Shown here piece after piece: positions 33,158 through 46,006 of a stretch of 64,000 nucleotides of DNA (positions are counted from its first letter, which is position 1; the number at the start of each line of letters is the position of its first letter). A model generated the notes under the pieces. That model was not told the origin of the DNA. It searched no databases and saw nothing but the letters and a program-made list of their open reading frames with translations. Made by a program: the position numbers and the translations under genes. The DNA is from Zychaea mexicana (lineage: Eukaryota > Mucoromycota > Mucoromycetes > Mucorales > Lichtheimiaceae). Where the stretch lies: the NCBI RefSeq assembly GCF_025766255.1, contig NW_026516681.1:186001-250000 (forward strand). Reading direction: 5' to 3'.

Positions 33158-34933
33158 ATGATGATCGCCGCTCGCCGATTCCTTGCTACCTCTGGCAAGC
33201 GCCATTACGCTACTGCACAAGCATTACGCGAAGCTGTCACTACTACCGGTGGCGGCGATGCCCCTTACTTTCCTGATGAGCCTGCTGGTCCATTCATGAA
33301 AACCGCTGTTCCCGGCCCTGAGTCTAAGCGAATCATGACTCAATTGGATAACTACCAAGACACTCGATCTGTCTTTTTTGTTGCTGGTAAGTCGCCGTAA
33401 ACACATCTTCTTGTTGGGAAACAAACAGGATCAGTGCTGAAACATGTTTCTGACTGGATTTGCTGCTATTGTGACGTGTGATATAGATTTCGAAAAGTCC
33501 AAGGGCAATTATATCGTTGATGCCGACGGCAATGCTATGTTGGACGTTTTTGCGCAGATCGCATCCATTCCTGTCGGTTACAATAACCCTGCTTTCCTTA
33601 ACCTCGCAAAAGAGCCTGCTTTCCAAACAGCACTTGCCAACCGGTAAGAGGAGGAGTGCGCTAGAACTATACATGATCTCATATTGACGTTGTTCTTGTT
33701 GCTGGGATGATGTGTTAGAGCGGCCCTCGGCGTCAATCCTAATAAGGACTGGGTAGATTCAGTCGAGAAGGCATTCATGCGTGTCGCTCCTGCGGGCATG
33801 TCGAACGTATTCACAGTCATGTGTGGATCATGCGCGAACGAGAACGCATTCAAGACTGCATTCATGTACAAGGCGGCTAAACGACGTGGCGATAAAGACT
33901 TTTCGTTAAATGAATTGCAATCATGCATGCACAATCAAGCACCTGGCTCGCCTGATATGGCCATCCTTAGCTTCTCCCGTGGATTCCACGGCCGTTTATT
34001 CGGTTCATTGGCGGCAACTTCCAGCAAGGCCCTCCACAAAGTCGATATTCCTGCCTTCAATTGGCCCAAGGCCACGTTCCCTCAACTCAAATACCCGCTC
34101 CACATGCATCAAGAGCACAACAGTCAGGTCGAGCAACAATCGCTGCACGAAGTGGAGCAGTTATTGAACAAGCACGATGTTGCTGCCATTGTGGTAGAGC
34201 CGATCCAGTCCGAAGGAGGCGATAACCACGGTATGTGTCGTTTCGTGTCGTGTGTATGGACGCACACGTTTCGTTATCTATATATCCATATATGGAATAG
34301 GAGTATTATGCATCCATACAAATATACTAACTAGCAAAGAAAAAAATTCATCTCTCTGATATGCTAGCCTCACCACACTTTTTCCGCCAATTACAAGCCA
34401 TCTGTCAAAAGAATGACATTTTGTTCATCATTGACGAGGTCCAAACTGGTGCTGGCGCCACTGGCACCTTTTGGGCACATGAAGCATGGGATTTGCCCAG
34501 TCCGCCAGATATGGTGACATTTTCCAAGAAATTCCAAGCCGCTGGATTCTATTTGAATCGACGACTGCGACCCACAAAGCCTTATCGCTTGTACAACACA
34601 TGGATGGGCGACCCGGTACGCGCCATGCAAGCTGCTGCGATTGTTAACGAAATTGAAGATAAGCAACTCCTGAATAATGTCAAGAGCACTGGCAGCTATC
34701 TGCAGCACCATCTCTCTGGCAACAACAAGCTTGATTCTGTACGCGGTCAAGGTGCATTCATCGCCTTTGATCTCGAGTCGCCAGCCAAGCGCGACAAGTT
34801 TTTGATAGATATGCGCCAATTGGGTGTCAACGTGGGAGGCTGTGGTGACAAGACCGTCCGCCTGCGGCCAATGCTGACTTTCCAAAAGCACCACGCTGAC
34901 ATTTTGCTTGAAACTATGGAACGTGCGTTATGA
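33158..34933 (+). CDS. 4-aminobutyrate aminotransferase, mitochondrial
   Basis: Four exons (33158-33386, 33487-33643, 33719-34230, 34368-34933), GT-AG introns of 75-137 bp, 487 residues, in frame throughout. The N-terminus (MMIAARRFLATSGKRHYATA) is basic, hydroxylated and without acids, a typical mitochondrial presequence. It is a class III PLP-dependent transaminase: VMCGSCANENAFK, ILSFSRGFHGRLFG, VVEPIQSEGGDNHASPHFF, the cofactor aspartate in IIDEVQTGAGATG (322-327) and the Schiff-base lysine in MVTFSKKFQ (Lys353). Length matches the family (about 470-500). It moves the amino group of GABA to 2-oxoglutarate, yielding succinic semialdehyde and glutamate, the first step of the GABA shunt. AATAAA follows the stop at once (34935). 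Confidence 0.95.
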
Positions 34934-35258
34934 ATAAAAAAAATTTTGTTTTACTCGTTTTCTTCTCAGTACTTTTTGCTGTTCATATTGTGTTGAACAG
35001 CAGTAATTACACGTTCTGGCTTCTCGATCTTCTTTTGTGTTGTGATCCATATCCAATAGCACCTGCGAACAAATTTGGTTTAGCGGCGTGGACAATTATG
35101 CGGTCGTTCATTGGGTCTAACTTGAGAACGGACGCCCAATATTTCTTTGGCATGATTGATTTCGACTAAATAGGTGCTTTTTCTTTGTAATACTTTGGTG
35201 CCATAGCTTTTTCTTGCGTGTTGTCTCGTGTTGTGTGCCAGCATAAGTCTCTGTTGAC
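34934..35258. other. Short intergenic region (GABA transaminase 3' / PMT 5')
   Basis: 325 bp holding the terminator side of the upstream gene and the promoter of the next. A 79-codon ORF starts inside the upstream stop codon (ATGA), but has no family resemblance. Confidence 0.5.
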
Positions 35259-38200
35259 ATGGAAAACGAATTGCGCCAGCGGAAGCGGGTTGAATCCGAA
35301 CCAGAGCAAAGCGAGCAATCAGGCTCTCGGCTTTTACATGACGTGGATGAAACAAAAAAATTAGAAGAGGCGCGTCCGTTCCAAGAGCGTACGCCATTAA
35401 CGTGGAAGGACGGTCTGGCAGCCCTTGCACTGGGTGCCATGGCCATACCGATTCGGATGAACGCTTTAGATGAGCCTCATGAAGTTGTGTAAGTGACGTT
35501 TTACCACTCATGTGTTAAAAATCTTGATCGTTTATTTTTTACTAACTCTACACGTGTAGTTTCGATGAAGTCCACTTTGGCACATTTGCAAATAAATACA
35601 TTAACAAGGAATTCTTTTTTGATGTACATCCACCTGTAAGTACCGATATGGAATATATGTTTAGACGTTGTGTCTGCGTGAGGGCGTATTTTGGGATATA
35701 TAGCGCTAAACGTACAGATTTCTTGTAAAACATGTAGCTCGCTAAGATGCTTATTGCCCTCGCGGGTCGAGCGGCTGGATACGACGGTAACTTTGACTTT
35801 AGCAAGATTGGCAAGTACGTTGGGAGGCTGGGAAGGGGACACAAACGCATAACTGTGGATACTGATGGGTATATCTACGCACAGTGACTATACTACAGGG
35901 GATGTACCTTACGTCGCGATGCGAACTGTTGGCGCACAGTTGGGATTACTGATGGTCCCAATGATATATATGACTTTGCGCCAAAGCGGTATCTCGATCC
36001 ATGCTTCTCTATTCGCTGCTCTCGCATTATGTTATGGTAAAGAAAATTCGAAAGGAACAGGAACACGCGAAGACAAAGGTTTGGCTAACTTAATTGTGAA
36101 TATTCGGATTTTAGAGAATAGCATGGTTGCAAACAACCGACTGATCTTACTGGATGCACCACTCTTGTTTTTCACTGCCTTGACCATTCTTTGCTGGACA
36201 CGATTTTTCAATCAAAGCTCTCAGTAAGCCACCTTTCCACTGTATACCCATTTATTTTTGCTCGATTGCTCGAAAAGATGATGACTAACTCGTTTATTCA
36301 AAATAGACCATTTGGACGTAGATGGTGGTTCTGGTTAGCATTTACGGGTGTGAATCTAGGTCTTACCGTAAGCTGCAAGTGGGTAGGTTTATTCACGATT
36401 GCCACGATCGGTGTCTCTACTGTACGCGATTTATGGCGGATATTAGGAGACTTGAATGTTACAAAGGTGAGCTGTATGTTATTTAATTCGCCTATAAAAC
36501 CAATAGCCTTTTATCCCGTGTATATATTCTAATGTGAATTGGGAGGGAGGATAGAAAACTTATAACCACCATATTTTGGCTCGAGTCATCTGCTTGGTCG
36601 TCATACCTGTATCCATATATATCAGCACATTCTATTTCCATTTCCTCAGCCTGCCTTTGTCTGGCGATGGTGATGCGCACATGTCAGCTGCTTTCCAACA
36701 CTCGCTCGTTGGCCACGAAGTACCAGATAGTCCTATCGACATTGCTTATGGCTCAAAGATTACTGTCCGACACTTGGCAACTAATGGTGGATACCTTCAC
36801 TCGCACAAATCTTCATATCCTCAAGGCAGTAAACGTAAGGAAATTTTCAGCTATGTCTTCGATCTTGATATAGAGCTATAAAAGAAAAGATGGATGGTGC
36901 GTTGTAATTTATTATGTTTATGTATTATAGAGCAACAAGTAACTCTGTATCCTCACCGAGACGAGAACAACTGGTGGGTCATCCGAAAACTGAACAGCAC
37001 GTTGGATGAAGCCAATGATCCAGCTGATGTCATGGGCGCAGATGGCAAAACATGGATTCAATACATTCGCCATGGAGATATTGTGCGCTTAGAGCATGTA
37101 AGCACCAGCCCACGAAAGCTGCACAGCCACGATGAAACGCCACCCATGACAGATGTTGAATACCACAAGGAAGTCAGTGCTTATGGTTTTCCCAACTTTG
37201 AAGGCGATGCCAACGACTTTTGGCGAGTGGATATTGAAGGTGCCAAGGAAGGAGATAAATTGCAGACTTTACGCAGCAACTTCCGCCTTTTCCATGCGCT
37301 ACAATCATGTTCCTTGTTCTCACATCCAGTACAGCTGCCCGATTGGGGCTTTGGCCAACAAGAGGTGACATGTATCCAGAATGGCAAGAAGCCTAAAACT
37401 ATGTGGGTGATTGAAGAGTCCACAAATGATCTATGTAAGTTCTACTTTCTCCACATTCTGAATAGCAAATGAGTGATGAGAGTGAGAGCTAATGCATATA
37501 TGCGTCCATTGTTTATAGTACCTGAAGGCACAGAGATGGTCAACTACAAAGTGCCTGGATTTTGGAGTAAATTTATCGAGCTACACAAGGTCATGTGGAC
37601 GGCCAACGAAGGATTGACGCAGTCGCACCCTTACGAATCCCGACCCTCCTCTTGGCCCACGTTACGCAGCGGCATTTCCTTCTGGGCAACCCCGGATCGG
37701 CACATTTACTTTATTGGTAACCCCGTTGTCTACTGGGCTTCGACGGTCGCCATTTTCCAGTTCTTCATCCTGTGGTTTTTCTTCCAGCTCCGAGGCAAAC
37801 GTGGTTACAGCGACCACTATCAGGGTAACAAGCCGAATTTTGCCATCAGAATATCATAGGGAGGTTGAAAGCTGAGCATGGCTTTACTAAAACGTCAATT
37901 TGCTCATAGGTCGTCGCGCATTTTATGAAAGCACAGGAGGATTTTATGTAATGGGCTGGCTTATGCACTATCTGCCGTTTTATTTGATGAACCGCCAATT
38001 GTTCCTGCACCACTACCTTCCGTCGCTGTACTTTGCCATTCTGGTGCTTGCCGTCGGCGTGGATCTCGCACTGACCAAGTTCTCTCCCAAGGGCCGTGTT
38101 CTCTTTGTTATCATACTATCGGTCGCTACAATCTCTGTATTCCGAGAGTTTGAACCACTCACATACGGAAAAGAGTGGACTAATGAACGATGTCAAGCGA

Positions 38201-38409
38201 ACCAATGGTTGGACACCTGGCAGTTTGGGTGCGAGAAATACCCCACTGTTGGTAGCATCAAGCCTTTGAAAAAGGTGGTCTTGAATGATGCAGGTACAAT
38301 TGTAGGTGATGATGCTATGGCCGAATCTTTATTACATAACAACGAAGAAGCAACTGGATTTGCAAACAAGGAGTGGACGATAAATGTCGAGCATGGCGAC
38401 GCTTCTTGA
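35259..38409 (+). CDS. Dolichyl-phosphate-mannose protein O-mannosyltransferase, PMT2 type
   Basis: Ten exons: 35259-35488, 35560-35635, 35738-35814, 35885-36036, 36115-36223, 36307-36466, 36555-36834, 36931-37434, 37519-37824, 37910-38409. Phases agree and the protein has 797 residues. The N-terminus is cytosolic and charged, then comes the first membrane segment (DGLAALALGAMAIPIRM). The catalytic FDEVHFG motif is at residues 78-84, then FFDVHPPLAKML and VPYVAMR. Several membrane spans follow, then an ER-luminal MIR region (LHSHKSSYPQGSKQQQVTLY, LYPHRDENNWW, RLEHVSTSPRKLHSHDE), then C-terminal spans (GWLMHYLPFYLMNRQLFLHH). The GSKQQQ block is typical of PMT2. It transfers mannose from dolichol-phosphate-mannose to Ser/Thr of secreted proteins in the ER, usually as a heterodimer with a PMT1-type partner, and supports cell-wall integrity. 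Confidence 0.95.
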
Positions 38410-38521
38410 AATAAACAGAAAGTGTGTGGCGCAAAACTTTGCTTTGGCGCTGAATAAAGTTTTACCTCAAATTTTTTTTTTCCAACGTGCACTTCTTTAA
38501 CTTCATCTTTCGACAAACAAC

Positions 38522-39096
38522 ATGGGCAACGTTAGTATTTTCTCTTTTGATTTTTAAATCAGTCGTGCTGGTAATGTGTGTAAGGTAAAGATTCAGAGAG
38601 ATTTAACAATCGTCTTATGAAACAGGGAGCAAAGGCACAAATGAAGCGTGAGCGCAATGCCAAGGCTGGTGGCAAGGAGGCCAAGTCGCAGCTCAAAGTG
38701 GTAAGTGCTTTTCTCGTCGAAATATGAGAAGATCGAGCAAATCTTGGTGATGGGTTCGCTCTAAACTTAATCATAATAATAGAATGCTGCTGCCAAGAAC
38801 ATTGTCTGCAAAACCTGCTTCCAAACCTTCCTCACCACGGCCAGTGAGAAATTGTAAGCTTGCTTTTTTTTTGCTCATTTGATGCTCATTATGCTGAACA
38901 TATATACTCATTGTGTATTGTAGGCTCGAACAACACGCTGATAGCAAGCATGGCAAGACTGTAAAAGAGTGCTTCCCCGGTAAATTAAATTGATTTTTGG
39001 CTTACCGAAAGGATATGACAAATGTGCATATGCAACTAAACTCCTTTTGTTAACCGTTTACTGTCGATGCTTTATATAGACTTCGCTCCTAAATAA
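38522..39096 (+). CDS. Small zinc-binding protein, At2g23090/4F5-like (75 aa)
   Basis: Five tiny exons: 38522-38530, 38626-38700, 38783-38853, 38924-38979, 39080-39096. The sum of 228 nt is in frame. The first exon encodes only Met-Gly-Asn. The protein begins MGNGAKAQMKRERNAKAGGK, a lysine/arginine-rich 4F5 (SERF-like) segment. A C2H2-type finger follows: C-K-T-C near residue 38, then H...H in LEQHADSKHGK, and it ends FPDFAPK. This is the layout of the conserved eukaryotic At2g23090-like family, whose function is poorly known. It starts 112 bp after the PMT stop, the two genes sharing orientation. Too short and too split to appear as a single ORF, but the splice phases and family match make it secure. 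Confidence 0.88.
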
Positions 39097-39905
39097 TTTA
39101 CTACTGCATTCACAAGCATAATACTTTTTTTTTGTAGTCGATGTTCTCCATGTCTCTCTCTACTCTACTACTATACCACATATACTCTACTCATTAAAGC
39201 TTTCTGTAGCCCATATTTTTTTCTCTCTTTTACATGTCCAACCACTAGGTAAAAGTACAACAACGAGAATAGAAAGTGCGCTTTGTGCATAATTGGTTGA
39301 TATAGTTATGAAAAGTTTGGTTTGGGATCTTTTTTATTAATTATGGGTTCAATGGAGTGACTACATAACCATTTGCAAATAACTTTGGTATAGGACGGTA
39401 TAGTATCGAGAAACAATAATTACATTTAAGCGGTCAAAAAGAAGCAGAAGGTGAAATGATGATGCTGGGAGTTTTAGACAATAATCTTTGCGACCAAGCA
39501 TCATACGGCAGGGACATGAACAACACAACAGATATCTTCTGTGTATGTATTTTAAAGGCGGGTCATGCTCAAGCCGTTATACAGGTTCAGATCATAGAAT
39601 AGATCGTATGCATCTTCATAGTTGCTCAAGTAGTATCTTTATTGATATATGAACTCTGCTATTGACCCTAAATAAACTTCGTTTGATTTAACAATGTACC
39701 TATTTTCCGAGATTACCATTAAGTTATCTACAGATCTTTCGATTCGAAAAAAAGGAGTGCCCAAGACATATAATAAGCCCGCACACAGAAACCATGCCCT
39801 TTCCACGCTTCATTTGGTTATATATTATAGTACATAATTTATTTGGGTGGAGGAGGAAATAGCGAATTATTACAAGTGAATCTATTATGTGCAGGAGGCA
39901 ATAAC
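39097..39905. other. 3' intergenic region between convergent genes
   Basis: About 800 bp of AT-rich DNA between two stop codons facing each other, with CTCTCT/TACTAC-rich stretches. No gene is seen; 3' UTRs and terminators of both genes are expected here. Confidence 0.55.
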
Positions 39906-41168
39906 TTAGATGTTAAAGTACGTGATAGCTGCAATGCTGGCAGTAACCAAGAAAGAGTTTGTGGTGAGCCAAGTTGCGCTGCTCTCTCCGTCAGCATCTT
40001 GGGCAGCAACGGTAGAGTCGGAAGATGCTGCCGAGGAGCTAGCAGAAACTGAAGCACTGGGCTGAGCTGTGGTACCATTGATATTGCCTGCGCCTTCCTT
40101 GTATGCCTGTTGGTTGTTGCACTGACCGACAGTCTCGAGCTCGAACGATTCCATAAAGGTAGGCATGTACTCAATAGCAGCGTCAACAGTGACATTGTAC
40201 AAGTCGTGGGACAAGGACATACCGCCTGTAGTGGTGTTTGTGGCGGCCCATTCAGTAATGTTACCCTTAATCCAGTCGACCTGGAAGGTGTCAGCATGCT
40301 CAGTCAAGTACCAATCGTTAGTGTCAGTGGACCAGATGACAGCTATATACACACAGTCACATATATACACTGAGTTAGCAAACAGAAATACAAACATACA
40401 AAAGCAGAAGAGCTAGAAGCTCTGTATTACTACCGAGAATAGAATACTATACGTACGAGTGAATCCGAGGGCTTTGCAGATGTCACGGACACGGTTATCG
40501 ATGTTGCCGAAAGGTGGTCTGAAGTATTTAGGCGAAACACCAATAACTTCTTTGATAATTTGCTCGTTCCACTTGAGTTCACCGACCAACTCCTCGTTCG
40601 TCAACGTGGTCATGTAGCTATGGGACCATGAGTGCATAGCAATTTCGTGACCTTGGTCATAGGCTTCCCTCAAAATCAGGGGGAACTCTTTTACTTGTGT
40701 ACCGACAATGAAGAAGGTGACCTTTTGATTCACGGACTTGAGGTATTCTAACAAGCGTGGGGTATCGGCACTAGGTCCATCGTCAAATGTGACACTCCAT
40801 TTTCCCGGAGGACAAGTATACAAGTCATCAGGTTGAAGACATTGAGTGAATGTCCAAACACAGTTGGGATCACCAGTAACACCGGTGGGTTGCTGGAGCA
40901 CTAGATAAATCCATTATGTACATGAGTCAATTGCTCCCTTGAGACGGTTATTGCAATGGAGATACAAGTATTGGTACTTACCGCCATCAGCGCTCTGTTG
41001 AATGATAGGGGCATCAGTGATGGTGACGTTTGAGATCAATTCGAGCCACTCGGGCTTGGGCGTAGGCACCACATAAGATTCAGGATAGGTTTCCTGGAAT
41101 TGGAAAGTCGACTGAGCGTTCACGGCAGCAAGGCCGAGGGTGATAGCGAGAACAAGTTTAGACAGCAT
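39906..41168 (-). CDS. Chitin deacetylase, secreted and probably GPI-anchored
   Basis: Three exons (41168-40982, 40900-40457, 40342-39906), 355 residues, phases consistent. The signal peptide is MLSKLVLAITLGLAAVNA. The polysaccharide deacetylase (NodB) domain carries all five motifs: TFDDGPS (100-106), HSWSH (152-156, metal-binding His), RPPFG (190-194), then DTNDW, and LSHDLYN with the catalytic His. After the domain come a Ser/Ala-rich stalk and a hydrophobic C-terminal tail (FLVTASIAAITYFNI) fitting a GPI-anchor signal. It converts chitin to chitosan at the wall; chitosan is a major wall polymer in Mucorales. Asn-x-Ser/Thr sites are frequent (for example NVT, NITE, NTTT). A TATA box lies 127 bp upstream. 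Confidence 0.94.
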
Positions 41169-43859
41169 TACGTGGATGTTGTTGATTAAGTAAAAGAGAT
41201 AGAGAAAAAAAGGAGGATCGGTGCGTTGTTGTAGTGAAGGGAATCAAATAGGAAGGAAAGGAGGGTAGCGTGGGCTCACTTAAAGGAAAGGTGGTTTTTT
41301 ATACCAGGTTCTGTATTTTTAGAAATAAAAGAGTGGCGAAGTATTCTGGCGAAAACACAGAAAGTAAACAAAACAAATATGTAGGCAAGAGTGGGCGCCC
41401 GGTTTGCAAAGTTATGACCTTTAAATAGAAGATGAAAACAAGTTGGACTGGGCAATGCGAGCTTATTTTGGAGATGTCTTGTGCAACTCAGTGAATTCCA
41501 GGAACAACAAAATCGTCAATTGACCGGAGTCGTGTTGCACGAGCGACGGAAAACGAAGAAAACTACAATACAGACAAATTTGTTATGTTTTGTATATATT
41601 TAGATAACTTTTTCAAAGCCATCTTGTTAGATCTTGCCATCTCAAAAGACGCCTCAATGCTACCATCTTTGTTCTTGCACCTTTCCTACCTATGTATATT
41701 GCTAAGCAGCTTGCTAGGGAGTTGAGGCTTGGTTGTATGATAAGTACTGCGGCTCGTTAACGAGGGCTCTGTCCTTTTTCACTTTTTCAATTGAAATTGT
41801 GTGCGCAAAGATAGGTATTACACTCCGCTCGTGTATTCGTCTTATTTAGAGCGAATTCAAGCCGGCATGAATATGAGGTATGCATGCATCAAATTTACCA
41901 GTTTAGCTTAGTAAGTTTGGCCAACACCCTGCTAAATTATAGCACGAAAAGTTTCATTTAGCAGTTAAAGCTTAGATCGATAAAAGTTAAGCTTTTTCAT
42001 AATTTTATATATGATACTGATCATTTATAATACTCCAGCACACATTGGCGAGACCAAAGAAATATATGCCCGAAATATATAAAAAATAATTTGGGCGCTG
42101 CAAACGGTTTATTACCATTTACAACAGAAAAAAACATTGTGCGGACTACAGTCCCCAATCTTTTTTTCCTTTTCTCGTGCTTTCAATCCATATTCGGTTG
42201 TTTTCTTTTATATCGTAAGCATGGAACGTCAAGAAACTTTTGGGATTTTGATTCATCCTCAGCGCTATTTCCTATTTACCTCCGCAAAGCAAAATAACCA
42301 TTTTACGCGGCCTGTTTCATTGGACAATATTGGGGAACACAGATAGAATCCAAAGAGTATTAATTATGTGCCTTTGGGAGATTTTGGCCATACTTGGTAC
42401 TACCGTTTTTCCTATATCCTAGTTAACTGTTAATGTTTATGTGTTTGTGTGTGCGTAAACTAGTAAGAGTAAATAGTGATCGGCGATAAACATAATGTGT
42501 CTAGTTTTCTTGGGAAAAGGGATTGAAAAAGCAACCTTACGCCTTATACTCCTTTAAACCTTGTTTGATAACAGGTATAAAAACGAGAGTCCGTTCTGTC
42601 CCTTAATGTTTGTATGCCGAATTGAAAACAGAAACATTTACAAAGCGCGCTGGCTAAATGCAAAACCGTATGGTGAGTGCTCTCCGCGCGCATATGTTGC
42701 CATATGCACATGCGCCCTGGCAATTATAGACCACCATGAGGATGAACCAAACCCAGAGTTAATTGTGATATCATATAGCAACAACTGAAAAAGAGTCAAC
42801 TCCCGCCGCAACCAGACACCCTGTAATGTATATAGCACCGCCTCGTATCTCTCCTCACTCGAGGTTTCAAAAGGCTAATAGGAAAGAGACCCTTGGACAC
42901 TCTCGTAAAAGGTCAAGGATGAATAAGAAGAAGAATTGCTGCTTAACCTTTTGAGGGAGTTATGTTGAACACGCTCATAGGAATTATCAACAATGGAGAG
43001 CACAAGGAGTGGTATCACTCGATAGCTGTGAAAGTTACTACCACTACTGTTGTAACTACACTACTTACTCACACGCTGCGGGGAGATGAAAAGTAAGAGT
43101 GAATAGCCACACTGAAGAATTCTTCCTTTAGGTGATACCAGACATGATGAGCTCGAAAAGAACAATGATGGTCGGTTTTGACCGATTCATCTGTTTTGTG
43201 CTATCGCAAATAGTACACAGACCAAATGGAGTTAAATACAGCAGTAACTTCTGTTCAAAAGCGGCAATGACAACGCCTTTTCGAAATCATGCTTTTTAAT
43301 AATCGTAGAATGGGTATAAGAAGCTAAAGTCTTCATAAGGTAGCTCATATGATGACACTTCTTTTTGTAGTTACTCTCTGCCTTGTACGAATGGTGATGT
43401 ACGGATGATCAGAAAAACATTAGGACGTTGATGGGTAACGACAGGACTGTATTATCATTTGTAAGCCACGTAGAACGATACTAATGGTTGGCGCATTTTG
43501 CTTTTCAACGTGGCGTGCCACGAACTTCCATTTGGCTGATGGGGGGATTTTAACTTGGCGCATGATAGAATGGCCGACGACGTTTTTCACTAGGCGTTAT
43601 AATATAGCATTTTGATATATTTTGTTTTGGTTCCTTTTATTTTTTTTGATATCGTTTATTTATTCACAAAAAAAAGCTAATAAACAATAGGCATTACAAC
43701 TTTGATTCCTGCAAAATACATTGCGGAAATAAACGTTTTCTCGTGTGCTGAATCCACCCTTGGCAATCGCTTTGAAGTGATCAAGTGGGCTGAACCGATA
43801 ATTCGTGGGATCAAAATGTCGTATTTTGTTAAAAGCTCTCACTTACCGCCAATGTACCT
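41169..43859. other. Intergenic, no gene seen
   Basis: 2.7 kb. The first 150 bp are the chitin deacetylase promoter. The rest is AT-rich with short chance ORFs only. Confidence 0.5.
41295..41303 (-). promoter_or_regulatory. TATA box of the chitin deacetylase gene
   Basis: Minus-strand TATAAAAAA about 127 bp before the ATG at 41168. The 5' leader between them is rich in A/G on the coding side's complement, without upstream ATGs in the last 40 bp. Confidence 0.55.
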
Positions 43860-45036
43860 TTAATTTCGGCCAAAACTCTTCGATAGGGTTAAGAAATGTG
43901 ATATATGGAGGTAGGTAATTCACGGGCTTCTACTGCTTCTTTTACGTTTTTCGCAAGGTGGATACTTGCGTTGTCCATTATCAATGTCTTGCCAGACATA
44001 TCGTTTTTCTCTCCAAAACACCATTAAAGTTTCTAGAAGCTGTGCAAGATGATCGACTCGTGTATCAATCTACGCTACCACTCGTTCTTCACCATCTTGT
44101 AACTTTCTTTTCTTTGTTCCAACTACGGCTTGTGGCTTTCGCAAAGAAAAATTCATTACTCTTTCGGTTGCAATAACCACTAAAATCGAAATATTAATAC
44201 CTCGATGGTTTTGAACTACTACTTTTGCCTGCTCGCCTCTTTTAGATTGTCCAAATGTACGTTTAATATGTAGGTCTAATCCTGCCTCGTCAATATATAT
44301 ACAACTTGCAAAATAAATCTCTGGATTGTTGTTGATACCCAGTACCCATCCATCCGCTTCTTGATAATTTCAGGTGATGTACGTGCGTCTGGTACCTTTG
44401 TGGGTTCTTTCATCGTAGGGCCACACTTTTGTATAAGGTGCCTATATAAACCACTTTGCGTGTCATTGTTAAACCAAACTTCTCCCCAAGCAATTCTTGC
44501 GCCTCCTTGTTTATTTAAGTTGGATCATCAATGTACAGCTTTTGAAGAGTTGCGGTATCCTCAGGCTGTCGCTGTTGATGGCTGGCCTTACTTTCGATTT
44601 TTTCATTTGACTTAGTAAATAGGGCTCTTTTTGTTCTTGGAACGATTCCAATAATTCTGAGTAGTACGTACAGGCATAATAAGCTCACAAGCAACCGCAG
44701 CTGCGCTGATTGCCACGTTTGAATTAAATCAACAAGTTTAACAATCTGCATATCATTGTATTTTCTGTTAGATCCTGTCAAATAACAGCAGATCAGAAAT
44801 TCTAAACGCGCGAATAGATACATAATGAATTGGATCGTTAATGATATTACTGCTGGGGCTAACAGCTTGCTTTGATGGATGCTTTCCTTGTTCTTACTCT
44901 AGGCTTTTCCTCTGTCGAACCAGTTTGTTTTTTTTTAGATTTTTCTTGTCCCGTTGGCTGTGGTTTCGTTTCCGAAAGATTCCTCCTGTGCATCGATTTC
45001 TATATGGAACTCATCAGATACCTCATGCTGTGCCAT
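43860..45036 (-). pseudogene. Tc1/mariner (IS630-type) transposase, decayed
   Basis: Minus-strand pieces in three frames line up as one transposase. A possible start MAQHEVSDEFHIEIDAQEES lies at 45036. A segment LGEKFGLTMTRKVVYRHLIQ (about 44500-44440), typical of the region after the helix-turn-helix, is followed by the first catalytic Asp in VYIYIDEAGLDLHIKRTFGQ (about 44300-44240). The second Asp is in KTLIMDNASIHLAKN (about 43990-43950), and the Glu in LNPIEEFWPKLK (about 43890-43860). A 1-bp frameshift lies between the last two blocks, and further shifts and stops occur upstream. Cut-and-paste DDE transposase, inactive. Terminal repeats were not identified, so element ends are unknown. 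Not related by ends to the CAGT MITE as far as I can see. Confidence 0.75.
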
Positions 45037-45917
45037 GATTAAATTTGATATTAGAAGTGTGCAGAATAATAAATTGTATAGACGCTTGTCATGTACCTTT
45101 TCAAATGAATTGGCTGCTCTCACCATTGTAACTAGTGAACGAGTGAATTTTTTCTCTTGTCTAATTCAGCGTTTACGATGCGATATGGATCGTACGCGTC
45201 AACAGACTTCTTGATAGGGTTGGAGCGGTTCATGCATCGGATGAGCTTTTGTGTTTTAGTCAGCAGAATAAATACTGTTAGTTATTCTCAATGACGTTGG
45301 ATGATATTCGCTTCTTCAAGCCAAAAATGAATATCTTCTATTTAGAAATCGAATATTCATTTTTTAAACACGGGAACAAAAACCGGACATTATTTTTTTT
45401 TGCAGTGAAAGATGATCATGATAGTATCCATACGAATGGTGATTTACAAAATAGAGTATGTATGCCAATTGGGATGTTAAAAGATAATGTGTGTATGTGA
45501 TGGAAGATATACAAGGATGAAAATGCCAGAAAAACCATCGTACTAAAGTTTTCAATACTTCTTCATTGCAATTTTTCATTAATGGTTACAAGTACTCGTT
45601 GAAAATTTCTGTAAGCTTCGTCTTCTGCGTGGAAACAACTGCTGAGTAATTCTTGTCGGTCCTGGTTCTCCTGCCTCTCATGATATTTATCGAATTCGAC
45701 TAATAGTTTTAATGGTTCAGTATTGATATAAAAGAAGAATCTACTATTCCTCTGTCTCTTTAGCCGTGAAAAAGCGTTGGCAGAGAACAATATGCGGGAA
45801 GTGCTATAACTATGAGGGGAATGTTTTGTGTTTGGTTTCGTTAGGTTATTCCTTCTTTTTATTTACCAAAATGTGGAGTATAGATATAGCAGATAAAACA
45901 AACAGAAAGAGAATTAA

Positions 45918-45940
45918 GGGAGGGAGGGAGGGAGGGAGGG
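45918..45940 (+). repeat. (GGGA)n tract, G-quadruplex-like
   Basis: Six runs of GGG separated by single A residues in 23 bp. This matches the sequence rule for intramolecular G-quadruplexes. Confidence 0.85.
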
Positions 45941-45980
45941 ATAACATTCGAGTTCCTCGTTCCTCCTCGGATAGTTGAGC

Positions 45981-46006
45981 GATGACCTTCGCTGCGCTCG
46001 GTCATC
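45981..46006. repeat. Small hairpin in a GC-rich patch
   Basis: GATGACC and GGTCATC pair around the 12-base loop TTCGCTGCGCTC. The local GC is well above the surroundings, resembling a dispersed repeat fragment. Confidence 0.6.

Noticed and set aside
34930..35169. A 79-codon ORF starting within the GABA transaminase stop codon.
   Set aside because: Hydrophobic start, but no family resemblance; it lies in the expected 3' UTR and next promoter. Overlapping ATGA starts mean little in fungi.
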